The translations under genes were made by a program, and so were the position numbers. This document shows positions 7,924-17,806 of a DNA stretch of 64,000 nt, one piece after another (position 1 is the first letter of the stretch; every line of letters starts with the position of its first letter). The notes under the pieces are model-generated. The model had not been told where the DNA came from and did not search any database. It saw only the letters and a program-made list of their open reading frames with translations. The stretch is from Microbacterium lemovicicum (GTDB lineage Bacteria; Actinomycetota; Actinomycetes; Actinomycetales; Microbacteriaceae), in assembly GCF_003991875.1 (NCBI RefSeq), contig NZ_CP031423.1, forward strand, positions 2,976,001 to 3,040,000, read 5' to 3'.

Positions 7924-8912
7924 GCGCTCCGACCACACCGAAGCTGAAGACGTCCGCGATGATCGCGTCCTTCGCCGACCCGGGTCAGAAGACCGCGCCC
8001 GCGCCTTTCGGCCACGCGTTGGCCGCGCTCGCGGAGACCGACGAACGGATCGTCGGCCTGTCGGCCGACCTGGCGAAGTACACCGACATGCACATCTTCC
8101 GTGATGCGCACCCCGACCGCTTCTTCCAGATGGGGATGGCGGAGCAGGCACTCTTCGGTGCCGCAGCGGGCATGGCGGAGGTCGGGCTCGTGCCGTTCGC
8201 CTCGACCTACTCCGTCTTCGCCGCACGCCGCGCGTACGACTTCATCTGCCTCGACATCGCCGAGCCGCAGCTGAATGTGAACATCGTCGGTGGGCTGCCC
8301 GGCCTCACCACGGGCTATGGCCCGAGCCACCAAGCCACGGAGGACGTCGCGATCTTCCGCGGGGTGCCCGGTCTCACGATCGTCGACCCCTGCGACTCAG
8401 TCGATCTGGAGCAGGCCGTACCGCAACTCGCCGCGAGCCCCGGACCCACCTATCTGCGCCTCCTGCGCGGGAACGTGCCCACCGTGCTCGACGAATACGA
8501 CTACACGTTCGAATTGGGCAAGGCGAAGGTGCTGCGCGGCGGCGCGGATGTCGTGTTCGTCTCCAGCGGCCTCATGACGATGCGGGCGCTGCAGGCTGCC
8601 GACGCGCTCGCCGCTCACAAGGTCGACGTGGCGGTCGTGCACGCGCCGACCCTCAAGCCCTTCGACGAGGAGACCGTGCTGCGGGAGATCGATACGCCGC
8701 GCCTGGCCGTCACGCTCGAGAACCACAGCGTGGTGGGCGGCCTGTTCGAGACGGTCGCCTCGGCTGCGGTGCGCCGGGGGACCAGCACCCGCGTCGTGCC
8801 CATCGCCCTCCCCGACGAGTTCCTCGACGCCGGAGCCCTGCCGACGCTGCATGACCGCTACGGCCTGAGCGTGCAGCGCATCGTCGCCCGCGTGCTCGGT
8901 GAGCTCGGATGA
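7920..8912 (+). CDS. Transketolase, C-terminal subunit
   Basis: A 330-residue protein covering the pyrimidine-binding and C-terminal domains. The catalytic Glu lies in FFQMGMAEQALFGAAAGMAE (about residues 72-91), followed by PFASTYSVFAARRAYDF and GLPGLTTGYGPSHQATED. Start ATG 7920 overlaps the preceding stop. It partners the 7033-7923 product. No pentose-phosphate-pathway genes are nearby, so a specialised pathway is likely, for example apulose-4-phosphate or sulfo-sugar cleavage; neither can be proved here because the diagnostic kinase or isomerase is not obvious. Confidence 0.93.
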   Translation: MSAPTTPKLKTSAMIASFADPGQKTAPAPFGHALAALAETDERIVGLSADLAKYTDMHIFRDAHPDRFFQMGMAEQALFGAAAGMAEVGLVPFASTYSVFAARRAYDFICLDIAEPQLNVNIVGGLPGLTTGYGPSHQATEDVAIFRGVPGLTIVDPCDSVDLEQAVPQLAASPGPTYLRLLRGNVPTVLDEYDYTFELGKAKVLRGGADVVFVSSGLMTMRALQAADALAAHKVDVAVVHAPTLKPFDEETVLREIDTPRLAVTLENHSVVGGLFETVASAAVRRGTSTRVVPIALPDEFLDAGALPTLHDRYGLSVQRIVARVLGELG

Positions 8913-9780
8913 CGCGCACCGCGAGCTCGCCGGCGGGTCGCCGCTGATGGCGGTCTCCGACTACGTCGTCTCGACGGTGTGCCTGCGCCGATACCCGCTC
9001 GGGGAGGCGCTCGAGGTCGCCGCGGCACTCGGCTTCGACGCGATCGACCTCGTCGGGCTGCGCGGCCTGTGCGAGCACGTCCCGGTGATGGGGTCGACGA
9101 AGGACCTGATGGATGCTGCGGCCATCGTTCGCTCGTCGGACCTGCGTCCTGCGAGCGTGAACGCCGACCCCGGATCCTTCGACGGACACGATGACCAGAG
9201 GGCGGTCCTCGGCCGGGTCGAGCGTCTGCTCGACTTCGCAGCCGACGTTGCCGCGCCGATCCTCGTCCTCCCCGCAGGCGAGAAGAGAACGGAGCCGGAC
9301 GTCGCCCCGGCGGTCGGGCTCATGGCCGAGTGGATGAACCGCAGCGGAGAGCTCGCGCGAAGCCGCGGCATCCGCCTGGCCATCGAGGCACCGTACTTCG
9401 GGCGTCCGATCGATCGCATCAGCCGGACGACGGATCTCCTTGCGGAGCTCGAGCCCTCGATCGAGCTCGCCTTCGACGTGTCGCACGTGGCGGGAGCGGG
9501 CGAGTCAGTGCCGGACGCCTTGCGGCTGTTTCGCGACCAGGTCGCCGTCGTGCACGTGCGCGATGCGGTGGCGGGCGACATCCGCCGCGTGTTGGGGGCC
9601 GGGGAGATCGACTTCGCCGGGTTCCTCGGGGACCTCTCCGCCGATGGATGGATGGGCGACGTCGTGCTCGAGCTCGAGACGCGCAACAGCCCCTTCGTCT
9701 CCAAGGAGGCGGAAGTGCTCGCCGCCGTCGCCTTGCTCGACGCAGCCCGGACTCGATCTTTCATCGCACCGGAGCACTGA
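8899..9780 (+). CDS. Sugar phosphate isomerase/epimerase, TIM-barrel family
   Basis: A 293-residue xylose-isomerase-like TIM-barrel protein. Likely metal ligands are the Glu of AIEAPYFG, the Asp and His of AFDVSHVAGAG, and the Glu of VVLELETRNS. The GTG at 8899 overlaps the transketolase end by 14 bases; an ATG at 8947 just before SDYVVSTVCLRRYPL is an alternative and gives a more family-like N-terminus. It closes the operon and probably makes the ketose that the transketolase cleaves. It could also be an epimerase. Confidence 0.85.
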   Translation: MSSDDAHRELAGGSPLMAVSDYVVSTVCLRRYPLGEALEVAAALGFDAIDLVGLRGLCEHVPVMGSTKDLMDAAAIVRSSDLRPASVNADPGSFDGHDDQRAVLGRVERLLDFAADVAAPILVLPAGEKRTEPDVAPAVGLMAEWMNRSGELARSRGIRLAIEAPYFGRPIDRISRTTDLLAELEPSIELAFDVSHVAGAGESVPDALRLFRDQVAVVHVRDAVAGDIRRVLGAGEIDFAGFLGDLSADGWMGDVVLELETRNSPFVSKEAEVLAAVALLDAARTRSFIAPEH

Positions 9781-9827
9781 TCGCTGCAGAGGGCGAGGCC
9801 GGGCCGCGGATGCGGCTCCCTGCGGCA

Positions 9828-10625
9828 TCAGGACAGAAGACCGCCCATCTGCTTCGCGATGAGCGTGGTGGCTGTCTTCGGGCTCAGTCTGGACAGCCGG
9901 TCCATCGTCGCCGCATCGCGTCCGATGGTTGCGCGGAACTTCTCCTTCTTGATCGCGTCGATGATCACGCGCGCTGCTTCTTCCGGCGGAGTGGTCTTGT
10001 ACGCCGGGGCATCTCCGGACGCGTGTCCGAGTGACACGCCGGAGTTGGAGGCGATGTCCGTGCCGATCGCCCCGGGGAAGATCACGGTCACGGAGACGTT
10101 CGTGTCGAGCAGTTCGGCATAGAGGGCCTCGGTGAGGATCTTCACGGCTGCCTTGGACGCACCGTAGACCGCTTGGCCCGGTACGGGTGCGTACGCACCC
10201 ATGCTCGAGACGTTGACGAGTGCCGCAGAGGGGCGTGCGAGCAGCGCAGGGAGGAACGCCTTGCACATGTTCATCGTCCCCCAGAAGTTGACGTTCATGA
10301 CCTTCTCGATCTCGGAGAAGGGCAGGTCGATGACCTTCTTGAACTGCTGGATGACGCCGGCGATGTTCACCACGGCGTCAACTCTCCCGAAAGCGGCCTC
10401 GACGGCCGTCGGTAGCGCTTCGACGGCCTCGCGATCAGTGATGTTGAGGACATGAGACGCGAACCTCCCGCCCGCGTCCGCGAGTCGCGCCGTCTCGGCA
10501 AGGCCGGACTCGTTGAGATCGACGCCGGCGACCGACGCTCCTTGGGCCAGGAGCTGCAGAGCGACTTGACGGCCGATGCCGTTGCCTGCGCCCGTGACGA
10601 CGATGACGTTGCCGGGAATGTTCAT
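9828..10625 (-). CDS. SDR-family oxidoreductase
   Basis: A 265-residue classical SDR: GAGNGIGRQVALQ cofactor loop, acidic VDLNE (NAD-type), VVNIAG, catalytic Tyr/Lys in VYGASKAAVK, then a longer C-terminal helix rich in Lys. It is the last gene of the long minus-strand glycoside/uronate run and overlaps gluconokinase by four bases. Possible roles are oxidation of gluconate or of the aglycone released by the glycosidases. ATG follows GAAGGAAC. Confidence 0.85.
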   Translation of the reverse strand: MNIPGNVIVVTGAGNGIGRQVALQLLAQGASVAGVDLNESGLAETARLADAGGRFASHVLNITDREAVEALPTAVEAAFGRVDAVVNIAGVIQQFKKVIDLPFSEIEKVMNVNFWGTMNMCKAFLPALLARPSAALVNVSSMGAYAPVPGQAVYGASKAAVKILTEALYAELLDTNVSVTVIFPGAIGTDIASNSGVSLGHASGDAPAYKTTPPEEAARVIIDAIKKEKFRATIGRDAATMDRLSRLSPKTATTLIAKQMGGLLS

Positions 10626-11275
10626 GATTCTGTTCCTTCACTGGTGCGCTCGCCGTCGGCGACGGAGAGGCGGTTTTCGGCGGTCCGGCCCGCGCCGGGG
10701 GCGGGAGTCGCGTTTCGGGTGATGTGGTCGGTGTGGGGGACGGGGCTCACGGCCATCCACGCGAGCGCGGCCTCCACGACGTCATCGACAGGGAGGGCGA
10801 CGTCAAAGCGGGCCCCCGGTTCGCCGCCGCGAAGTGGTTCCAGTGCCGATATCTGTGAATCGAGAAGGGATGCGGGCATGAAGTGGTCGTGACGGGCGGC
10901 TGCGCGCGACAGGAGCAGTTCGCGAGAGCCGTGCAGGTGGAGGAAGCGGACGCCGTGTGCGGAGGCTCGCAGGTGATCCCGGTAGGTGTGGCGCAGCGCG
11001 GAGCACGCGATGACAATGCCGTCGCGGCGTGCGGCGACGCCGAGCGCGTCCCCCACCAGGTCCAGCCAGGGCCACCGATCACTGTCGTCGAGCGGCACTC
11101 CCGCCGCCATCTTCTCCAGGTTCGGTACGGGGTGCAGATCGTCAGCGTCGAGCCACGGCGTATTCAGCCGCGCGGCGAGCGCCGCTGCCACGGTGGACTT
11201 CCCCGCCGCTGATACTCCCATCACGACGATGAGGGGCTGTTCGTGTGACATCGCGTCGATCGGGTCACCAGTCAT
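10622..11275 (-). CDS. gntK: Gluconokinase
   Basis: A 217-residue P-loop carbohydrate kinase of the GntK family: Walker [10 protein letters not shown] (after about 18 residues), [27 protein letters not shown] and [14 protein letters not shown], all GntK hallmarks. It has a roughly 40-residue Pro/Arg-rich C-terminal tail longer than usual. It overlaps both neighbours, so it belongs to the uronate operon. It would phosphorylate gluconate to 6-phosphogluconate. Its place directly after mannonate dehydratase raises the question of whether it acts on 2-keto-3-deoxygluconate instead, since no KDG kinase is visible. A start at 11251 is possible. Confidence 0.92.
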   Translation of the reverse strand: MTGDPIDAMSHEQPLIVVMGVSAAGKSTVAAALAARLNTPWLDADDLHPVPNLEKMAAGVPLDDSDRWPWLDLVGDALGVAARRDGIVIACSALRHTYRDHLRASAHGVRFLHLHGSRELLLSRAAARHDHFMPASLLDSQISALEPLRGGEPGARFDVALPVDDVVEAALAWMAVSPVPHTDHITRNATPAPGAGRTAENRLSVADGERTSEGTES

Positions 11276-12503
11276 GCACGGTGCCGTCGAGGAGTCGGTT
11301 GTAGGGCAGATAAGCCTGCTCGTACGGGTACCTGCCCGCTTCGTCGACGTCGAGTTCCACTCCGAGTCCGGGCTTGTTGCCCGGATGGAGGTAGCCGTCG
11401 GTCCAGGTGAAGGACTGCTGGAAGACCTGATCGGTCTTCGCCCCGTGGCGCATGTACTCCTGGATGCCGAAGTTGTGGATAGAGAGTCCGAGGTGCATAG
11501 CGGCGGCCATCCCGACGGGCGAGATGTCGGTCGGTCCGTGCATGCCCGACTTGATCTGGTACATCGCGGCGTAGTCGAGGGTCTTCTTCAGCGCGGTGAT
11601 ACCGCCCATGTGGGTCACGGCGCCGCGGACGTAGTCGATGAGCTGGTCGCGGATGATGTCCTTGAAGTCCCAGACGGTGTTGAAGATCTCGCCGATGGCC
11701 AGGGGTGTCGTGGTGTGCTGGCGGACGAGGCGCAGCGCTTCCTGATTCTCGGCCGGGGTGCAGTCCTCGAGCCAGAACAAGTCGTAGGGCTCGAGGTCCT
11801 TGCCCAGGCGAGCGGCCTGGATGGGGGTCATCCGGTGGTGCCCGTCGTGCAGCAGGGGGATGTCGGGACCGAATTCGTTGCGGACCGCTTCGAAGACGCC
11901 GGGCAGGTGGTTCAGATACGCCCTGGTGTCCCAGTCCTCCTCGACGGGCTTCGCCCCGCGCCTCGCGGGCTCGTGGTCGTATCGGACGGTCGCGTCGCCG
12001 ACATCGGCGCCCTGCGCCGCGATCCCGTAGATCGCCTTGAGCGTGGGCACACCGGTCTGGATGCGGATCGCCTTGTAGCCCTGCTCCTGATGTGCCCGGA
12101 CGGAGTCGAACAGTTCGGGCAGTTCCTTGCCGGATGCGTGGCCGTAGGCCATCAGCCCGTTGCGGCTCGCGCCCCCGAGAAGCTGGTAGACGGGCATCCC
12201 CGCCGCCTTGCCCTTGATGTCCCACAGCGCCATGTCGACGGCGGCGATCGCCGCCATCGTGACGGGGCCGCGGCGCCAGTATGCCGAACGGTAGAGGAAT
12301 TGCCAGGTGTCTTCGATGCGACTCGCGTCGGCACCGATCAGGAGCGGCACGATGTGCTCGCGCAGGTAGGCCACCACGGCGAGTTCGCGGCCGTTCAGAG
12401 TGGCATCGCCGAGGCCGGTGTGACCCTCGTCGGTGGTGAGCTTGAGCGTGACGAAGTTGCGATCGGGACTCGTGACGATGACGTCAGCTTTGTCGATGAT
12501 CAT
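11265..12503 (-). CDS. manD: D-mannonate dehydratase, enolase superfamily (RspA/ManD type)
   Basis: A 412-residue enolase-superfamily enzyme. N-terminal capping domain ([20 protein letters not shown]) then a barrel with [19 protein letters not shown] (metal Asp and His), [15 protein letters not shown] (metal Glu), [12 protein letters not shown] (metal Glu) and [11 protein letters not shown]. It dehydrates D-mannonate to 2-keto-3-deoxygluconate, the third step from glucuronate, and sits immediately after the fructuronate reductase gene (ATGA overlap). Some family members also accept gluconate or are slow, but the context argues for a true mannonate enzyme. Confidence 0.93.
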   Translation of the reverse strand: MIIDKADVIVTSPDRNFVTLKLTTDEGHTGLGDATLNGRELAVVAYLREHIVPLLIGADASRIEDTWQFLYRSAYWRRGPVTMAAIAAVDMALWDIKGKAAGMPVYQLLGGASRNGLMAYGHASGKELPELFDSVRAHQEQGYKAIRIQTGVPTLKAIYGIAAQGADVGDATVRYDHEPARRGAKPVEEDWDTRAYLNHLPGVFEAVRNEFGPDIPLLHDGHHRMTPIQAARLGKDLEPYDLFWLEDCTPAENQEALRLVRQHTTTPLAIGEIFNTVWDFKDIIRDQLIDYVRGAVTHMGGITALKKTLDYAAMYQIKSGMHGPTDISPVGMAAAMHLGLSIHNFGIQEYMRHGAKTDQVFQQSFTWTDGYLHPGNKPGLGVELDVDEAGRYPYEQAYLPYNRLLDGTVHDW

Positions 12504-13894
12504 GGATGCTGCCTCCTGTGTTCCGGCATGGTCATGGGGCCGAGCGGCAGAGCTTCCGACTGCCGCTCGAGCTCGCGCGCGATGTCGGCGACGGAGCGCG
12601 GGACGTCGGAGCGCGCGGCGAGCGCGGGCGAGAGCCGCCGGAGCTCGGTCGTGATGCTCGTCACGTCGGGACGTATGCCCTCGCGCACGAGGACGGCGGC
12701 GATCGCCGTGAGTCCTGCGAGGGGATGACGCCCGTTGTCGAGTTCGTGCAGAACGGTGGGGATGATGCGGATGCGCATTTTGGCCGGCGCGTCCTGGCTG
12801 ATCTGGTCGAGGTGGTGGGCGATCCGGGAATTCGCGAATCGCTGGACGAGCGAGGCGCGGTAATTCTCGAGATCGAGTCCGTCGGGGAGGCCGTTCTCCA
12901 CCTCGTCCCACCAGCGCTCGACGACGTTCCGGCATTCAGGGTCGCGGATGGCGGCGTCGACGGTGGCGTGTCCACGCAGGGCACCGAAGGAGGCCAGGAG
13001 GGTGTGAGCGCCGTTGAGGATCCGGAGCTTGCGCAGCTCCCACGGCCGGATGTCCGTGACGAATCTGGCCCCTGCGTCCTCCCACGCGGGTCGTCCGGAG
13101 GGGAATCGACCGTGAAGCACCCAGTCCGTGAACGGCTCCGTCACCACGGGGATGCTGTCGGAGCGCCCGGTCAGGACGCGGACGGTCGCCACGTCCTCGA
13201 TCGTTGTCCGCGGCGTGATGCGGTCGACGGACGTGGAGACGAACGACGCGGTCTGGTCGAGCCATCCTGAGTCGCCGGGGTCGACCGCCTCGACGAACGC
13301 GCGGCACGCGTCGGCCAGGGCGCGCCCGTTGTCAGGGATGTTGTCGCACGGAACGACGGCGACGGCGGACAGGCCCGCGTCGTGTCGCGCCCTCAGTGCG
13401 GTTGCCAGACGTCCGACGACACTGCGCACGGCCGGCACCGCATCGGTCCCGCGAGTGGCGCGGACAGCATCCACATCCCCCGCGACCACAGGGTCATCCA
13501 GCCTCAGGCGTCCGTCGTCGTCGAGCCGATAGCCGGCCTCGGTCACGGTGAGCGTCACGATCGCGACCTCGGCGCGTCGGAGGAGCTCCAAAAGCATGGT
13601 GACGTCGTCGCCGGGGTGCGCGTCGACGATGCTCTCGATCGTCTCCGATCGATCCCCCTCCGATGAGCGCTCGATCAGCGTGTACAGGCAGTCTTGGGCG
13701 CGCAGCTCATCGGCGACGACGGAGGACCGCCCGGTGAAGGCGGCGATCCCCCAGTCGGCCGCATCGGCGGCGTGGGCGGTGTACCACGCCTGGTGGGCAC
13801 GATGGAAAGCGCCGATGCCGAGGTGGACGATGCGCACCGGTGGGGTGGGGCGGGCGCGCACCAGGGCGGGCGCGGCGATCGATGCAGGGCTCAC
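12500..13894 (-). CDS. uxuB: D-fructuronate reductase / mannitol dehydrogenase family
   Basis: A 464-residue long-chain dehydrogenase: [19 protein letters not shown] nucleotide loop at residues 23-41, [24 protein letters not shown], and a helical C-terminal domain with the catalytic Lys in [15 protein letters not shown]. It reduces fructuronate to mannonate with NADH. Flanked on both sides by ATGA/GTGA overlaps with uxaC and manD, it is clearly the second step of the glucuronate pathway here rather than a polyol dehydrogenase. Confidence 0.93.
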   Translation of the reverse strand: MSPASIAAPALVRARPTPPVRIVHLGIGAFHRAHQAWYTAHAADAADWGIAAFTGRSSVVADELRAQDCLYTLIERSSEGDRSETIESIVDAHPGDDVTMLLELLRRAEVAIVTLTVTEAGYRLDDDGRLRLDDPVVAGDVDAVRATRGTDAVPAVRSVVGRLATALRARHDAGLSAVAVVPCDNIPDNGRALADACRAFVEAVDPGDSGWLDQTASFVSTSVDRITPRTTIEDVATVRVLTGRSDSIPVVTEPFTDWVLHGRFPSGRPAWEDAGARFVTDIRPWELRKLRILNGAHTLLASFGALRGHATVDAAIRDPECRNVVERWWDEVENGLPDGLDLENYRASLVQRFANSRIAHHLDQISQDAPAKMRIRIIPTVLHELDNGRHPLAGLTAIAAVLVREGIRPDVTSITTELRRLSPALAARSDVPRSVADIARELERQSEALPLGPMTMPEHRRQHP

Positions 13895-15312
13895 AGTTTG
13901 AACACCCTTCGGGGCTGAGGTCCGACGATGTCGTCGGCGATGCGCTCGGCGTCCGCCAGGCGCAGACGACCCTCCGCGACCAGACGCGCGAGGAATCCGG
14001 CATCCGCCCGCCGCGCCGTGTCGTGCCGGGCGGGAATGGACAGGAACGCACGGGTGTCGTCGATGAAGCCGGAGCCGCGACTGAAACCTGCCGTCTCGGT
14101 GGTGGCCGAACGGAATCGGGCCATGGCGTCAGGAGCGTCGAGGAACCACCAGGGGGCCCCGATGAACACGCTGGGATAGAACCCGGCGAGCGGCGCGATC
14201 TCCCGCGAGTAGACACTCTCATCGACGGCGAACAGCACAAGGTGGAATCCCTTGACCAGACCGAATCGCTCCAGAAGCGGCCGCAGTCCACGGGCGAAAT
14301 CCGTTCGCACAGGGATGTCGTGGCCGGTGTCGGGGCCGAACCGCTCGAGGGTGGGGCTGCTGTGGTTGCGCAGGACTCCGGCGTGAACGGTCATCACCAG
14401 CCCGTCGTCCACGCTCATCCTCGCCATCTGCAGCAGCATGTGACCGCGGAAGTCGCGGACCTGGCTCGCGTCGGCGGTCTCGGCAAGGACAGCCTGGAAG
14501 AGAGACTCCGCCTCTTCTGGCGTCAGATCGACGGTGTAGGGCTCCTCGACACCGTGATCGGCGGACACGGCACCATGTCGAATGAAATGGGCGCGTCGCT
14601 CCTCGAGCGCCTGGAGGTAGCCGGCGAATGTCGCGGGCGCGGAGGTGATTCCGAGCAGGGCGTGGACGTTGCTTCTGAAGCCCGTGGCGGAGGGATCGAG
14701 GTACCGGTCCGGGCGGAAGGTGGGGAGCACGCGGCCGGGCAGTGGAGTTCTCGCGAGCTCGGCGTGTCCGCGCAGGTCGTCCAGCGGATCGTCGGTGGTG
14801 GCCAGCACGTCGATCCGGAAGCGCTCGAACAGTGCACGTGGCCGGTAGCCGGGGGTGTCCAGGAGAGTCTGGACACGCTCGTAGATGTGGTCGGCGGATG
14901 CGGAGTGCAAGGACTCGGCGATGCCGAAACCTCCGGCGAGCGCTTCCTCCATCCAATAGCCGGACGCGGTTCCGGCGAACAGATGCCAATGCTCGGCGAC
15001 CCGCCGCCAGACCGATCTCGGATCGGCGTGGGAGCCTCCGACGCCGAGGTCGGCGAGATCGATTCCCGACGCGTGCAGGAGGCGGGTGATGTAGTGGTCG
15101 TGGGTGATCAGGAGCGCCGCGGGATCGCGGAAGGGTTCATCGCGAACGAGCCAGTCGACCGGGACGTGACCGTGCGGCGACACGATGGGCGCGGTGGCGA
15201 CACGGTCGTAGAGGTCCCGGGCGATCGACCTGGTGCGCCGGTCGGCCGGCAGAAGGCGGTCGGGATCACGGTCGGGAGTCGCGGTCGGGTCGGGGCCTGT
15301 GGCGTTCCTCAT
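13891..15312 (-). CDS. uxaC: Glucuronate isomerase
   Basis: A 473-residue UxaC of the amidohydrolase superfamily. Seen are the metal-binding VSPHGHVPVDWL at about residue 43, LLITHDHYITRLLHASGI, FRIDVLATTDDPLDDL, RGHMLLQMARMSVDDGLVM, and the C-terminal PSVFIGAPWWFLDAPDAM. It converts D-glucuronate to D-fructuronate (and galacturonate to tagaturonate). ATG 15312 overlaps the stop of the upstream oxidoreductase. It processes the sugar released by the beta-glucuronidase encoded upstream in the same run. Confidence 0.96.
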   Translation of the reverse strand: MRNATGPDPTATPDRDPDRLLPADRRTRSIARDLYDRVATAPIVSPHGHVPVDWLVRDEPFRDPAALLITHDHYITRLLHASGIDLADLGVGGSHADPRSVWRRVAEHWHLFAGTASGYWMEEALAGGFGIAESLHSASADHIYERVQTLLDTPGYRPRALFERFRIDVLATTDDPLDDLRGHAELARTPLPGRVLPTFRPDRYLDPSATGFRSNVHALLGITSAPATFAGYLQALEERRAHFIRHGAVSADHGVEEPYTVDLTPEEAESLFQAVLAETADASQVRDFRGHMLLQMARMSVDDGLVMTVHAGVLRNHSSPTLERFGPDTGHDIPVRTDFARGLRPLLERFGLVKGFHLVLFAVDESVYSREIAPLAGFYPSVFIGAPWWFLDAPDAMARFRSATTETAGFSRGSGFIDDTRAFLSIPARHDTARRADAGFLARLVAEGRLRLADAERIADDIVGPQPRRVFKL

Positions 15313-16292
15313 CGCACCGTCTCCGACTGAGCGCCGGTGATCCGCTCGAGAATCTCGTCCATCGTCCGAGCGACGCGGACGGTGTCGTCCCGACCGTGCC
15401 AGGGATGCTGGGCGAGACCATCCTCCAGCGCCTCCACCACCGCGGCCAGCATCGGCTGATACCCGTTGCCCACACGCGGGTGCTCGATGAGTTCGGGCTC
15501 CACGAAGATCCTCTGGACGGAGCCGGCGTGCACCCGCGCCCGGGTACCCGCCCAGAACATCGGCTCGAGGGTGATCCACCCGCTCTCGCCGCTGATGGTG
15601 GCCGACAGGTCGAGGAACTCGACGCCCGACCACGCCAGCTGGGCGAAGCCCTGCTCCGACTCGAGAGTCGCGTGGCCGCGGACATCGACCTCGCCGTCGA
15701 CGGTGCCGGTCGCGCGGATGGTGTCCGGAGCGCCGAGGAACCACTGCGACAGCGTGATCGGGTAGATGCCCCTGTCGAGCGTGATGCTGCCGCCCTGCGC
15801 GGGGGCCAGCACCCGGCCGCGCGCGCGGAACGGTGTGCCGAAGGCTGCGCGGACGCTGCGCACGGCGCCGATCTCGCCGGCCGCGATCCTTTCGCGGACT
15901 TCGATGTGGAGTGGGTTGAATCGCATCCACATGGCCTCCATCACGAAGCGCCCCGCCTCCTCTGCCGCCGCGAAGACGACCTCTGTGTCGGCTGCGCTCG
16001 TGGTCATCGGCTTCTCGACGAGGATGTGCTTCCCAGCCGCGAGCGCCTGCAGGGCGATGTCCCGGTGCGTCGTCGCGGGTGTCGCGATGTACACCACGTC
16101 GACGTCGTCGCGCCCGAGCACGTGTGCAAGGGAGTCGGATGCCACGGCTATGCCGTGCTCCGCCGCGAAGGCGTGCGCACGATCACGGGAGCGCCCCCAG
16201 ACCGCGGTGATGCTGCCGGGAGCCACCGCCTGCAGATCCGATGTGATGCTGCGCGAGATCTCACCCGTGCCGATGATCGCCCATCGATGCAT
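15309..16292 (-). CDS. Gfo/Idh/MocA-family oxidoreductase
   Basis: A 327-residue NAD(P)-dependent dehydrogenase. N-terminal Rossmann fold (WAIIGTGEISRSI), the family motif EKPMTTS at about residue 98, and a C-terminal alpha/beta substrate domain with FSRARG-like GTPFRARGRVLAPAQGG. Upstream AAGGGA supports the start. It lies at the head of the tightly overlapping uxaC-uxuB-manD block. Likely roles are oxidation or 3-keto processing of a sugar moiety, possibly a glycoside linkage. Confidence 0.88.
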   Translation of the reverse strand: MHRWAIIGTGEISRSITSDLQAVAPGSITAVWGRSRDRAHAFAAEHGIAVASDSLAHVLGRDDVDVVYIATPATTHRDIALQALAAGKHILVEKPMTTSAADTEVVFAAAEEAGRFVMEAMWMRFNPLHIEVRERIAAGEIGAVRSVRAAFGTPFRARGRVLAPAQGGSITLDRGIYPITLSQWFLGAPDTIRATGTVDGEVDVRGHATLESEQGFAQLAWSGVEFLDLSATISGESGWITLEPMFWAGTRARVHAGSVQRIFVEPELIEHPRVGNGYQPMLAAVVEALEDGLAQHPWHGRDDTVRVARTMDEILERITGAQSETVR

Positions 16293-16382
16293 TGCTGTCC
16301 CTTCCTGCTCGCCGCCGGAGGCCGGCGGAATCCGTGGTCCCGGCCGGGTGGGTCGATGCCGTGATCCCGCCCGACCGTGGTC

Positions 16383-17753
16383 TCACCGGACGGACTTGAC
16401 CTTGAAGATGATCAGCGCCGCGCCGATGAGAGCGAACGCTCCGCCCACCAGGTAGAGCAGCGTGTAGTTCTTGACGCCCTCGGCCGCGCCGATCGTGATG
16501 ATGCCCGCGGCCAGGATCGGGGCGAACGCGCTGGGGATCTTCTGCGCGAACTGCACGACCGCCATGTAGCGGCCGGCCTCGGCCCGCTCGGGGAGGATGG
16601 CCATCACGATGGCCTGGTCGACGGCCCCGAAGGCGGCCAGGGCGAGGTTCATCAGCACCGCACCGACGATGAGGGTGGGAACCGTGTAGGCGGTGGCCTC
16701 CACGATCGCACCGGCGGCGAAGAGTCCCGCGCCGATTCCCACGAACAGCTTGCGCCGTCCGAGCTTGTCGGAGAGGAACCCGCCTCCGATCGCGCCCACC
16801 ACGGCGGCGACGATGCCCAGGATGCCGATGATCGCCACGAGACCCGCGATCTCGGAGATCGGGAGGCCGAGGCGCTGGGAGTAGAAGAACGTTCCGAAGG
16901 CCGTGTTGAAGTAGAGGCCCACGAAGAAGATGAAGCGGCCGAGCCAGTTCCATCCGAAGTCGGGGTGCTTCCGCGGGTCGAATACGAAGGCGCCGAAGAC
17001 CTTCTTGATCGAGATCCTGTCGCTCGGCAGGTCCATCTGACGCGAGTCGGGGTCCTTCCCGAAGAACACGAAGAACAGCGCGAGGATCGTGCCGACGACG
17101 CCGGGCAGGACGAACACGAGGAACTGGCTGACGTTGACCACGGCGTAGACGACGCCGATGCCGAGGATGGCGGCGATCTGCGCCGCGACGCCGGTGAGCG
17201 CGGAGACTTTGCCGCGCTGCGAGTCGGGCAGCTGGTCTGCCTGGATGAACAGCACCGTCGATCCGACGTTGGCCCACCCGAGCATCCCGATCGTCCACCC
17301 GAGGATCATCACCGGCACGTTCGGGGAGATGCCGATGATGGCCAGACCGATCATTCCGATGACGATGCCACCGAGGATGAAGGGCTTGCGTCGTCCGAGG
17401 CGGCTGCGGGTGCGGTCGCTCCAGATGCCGATGAGGGGTGAGGACAGGATGAAGACGGTCTGGGCGATGCCTGTCGCGTAGCCGAGGATCTCCTCGTGAC
17501 CGGGGGCCAGTTCCTGGATGCGCAGCGCGAGCGAATAGGTCAGCGGGACGAGGAACGCCATCGCAGAGCCGAAGTTCAGCAGGATCAGCCAGAGGATGAA
17601 TCGCTTGGTGACCCGCTCGGTCGGACCGCTCTCGGTCGCGACCGTCGTCGTCAGCGGGCCGGCCGCCGGGCCGGCCGTGATCGGGCGGCCGGCTGCGACC
17701 GCGAGGGTGATGCGCTCCGCTTCATCGGCGGTGAGGTCATCGTCGTCGTTCAT
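16383..17753 (-). CDS. MFS sugar transporter (12 transmembrane helices)
   Basis: A 456-residue major facilitator protein with a cytoplasmic N-terminus of about 45 residues, then helices beginning FILWLILLNFGSAMAFLVPL. The loop 2-3 motif is GIWSDRTRSRLGRRKPF, typical of SLC45/GPH-like sugar carriers. The start ATG 17753 has AAGGAG six bases upstream; an upstream in-frame ATG has none. It lies between beta-glucuronidase and the oxidoreductase, so it probably imports a glucuronide or a rhamnosyl-glucuronoside. Confidence 0.9.
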   Translation of the reverse strand: MNDDDDLTADEAERITLAVAAGRPITAGPAAGPLTTTVATESGPTERVTKRFILWLILLNFGSAMAFLVPLTYSLALRIQELAPGHEEILGYATGIAQTVFILSSPLIGIWSDRTRSRLGRRKPFILGGIVIGMIGLAIIGISPNVPVMILGWTIGMLGWANVGSTVLFIQADQLPDSQRGKVSALTGVAAQIAAILGIGVVYAVVNVSQFLVFVLPGVVGTILALFFVFFGKDPDSRQMDLPSDRISIKKVFGAFVFDPRKHPDFGWNWLGRFIFFVGLYFNTAFGTFFYSQRLGLPISEIAGLVAIIGILGIVAAVVGAIGGGFLSDKLGRRKLFVGIGAGLFAAGAIVEATAYTVPTLIVGAVLMNLALAAFGAVDQAIVMAILPERAEAGRYMAVVQFAQKIPSAFAPILAAGIITIGAAEGVKNYTLLYLVGGAFALIGAALIIFKVKSVR

Positions 17754-17806
17754 TGGGGACTCCTTCGTCAATCATGAATGTCGGGTGGTGCAGCGACCAG
17801 GGAAGG

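Noticed and set aside
7033..8912. 1-deoxyxylulose-5-phosphate synthase or pyruvate dehydrogenase E1
   Set aside because: The GDGELNEG-type motif, chain lengths and split point fit split transketolase rather than DXS or PDH E1.
12500..15930. Extended upstream starts that would lengthen uxaC and manD
   Set aside because: They read through the neighbouring genes in the wrong frame; the ATGA overlaps with the upstream genes give family-length proteins.
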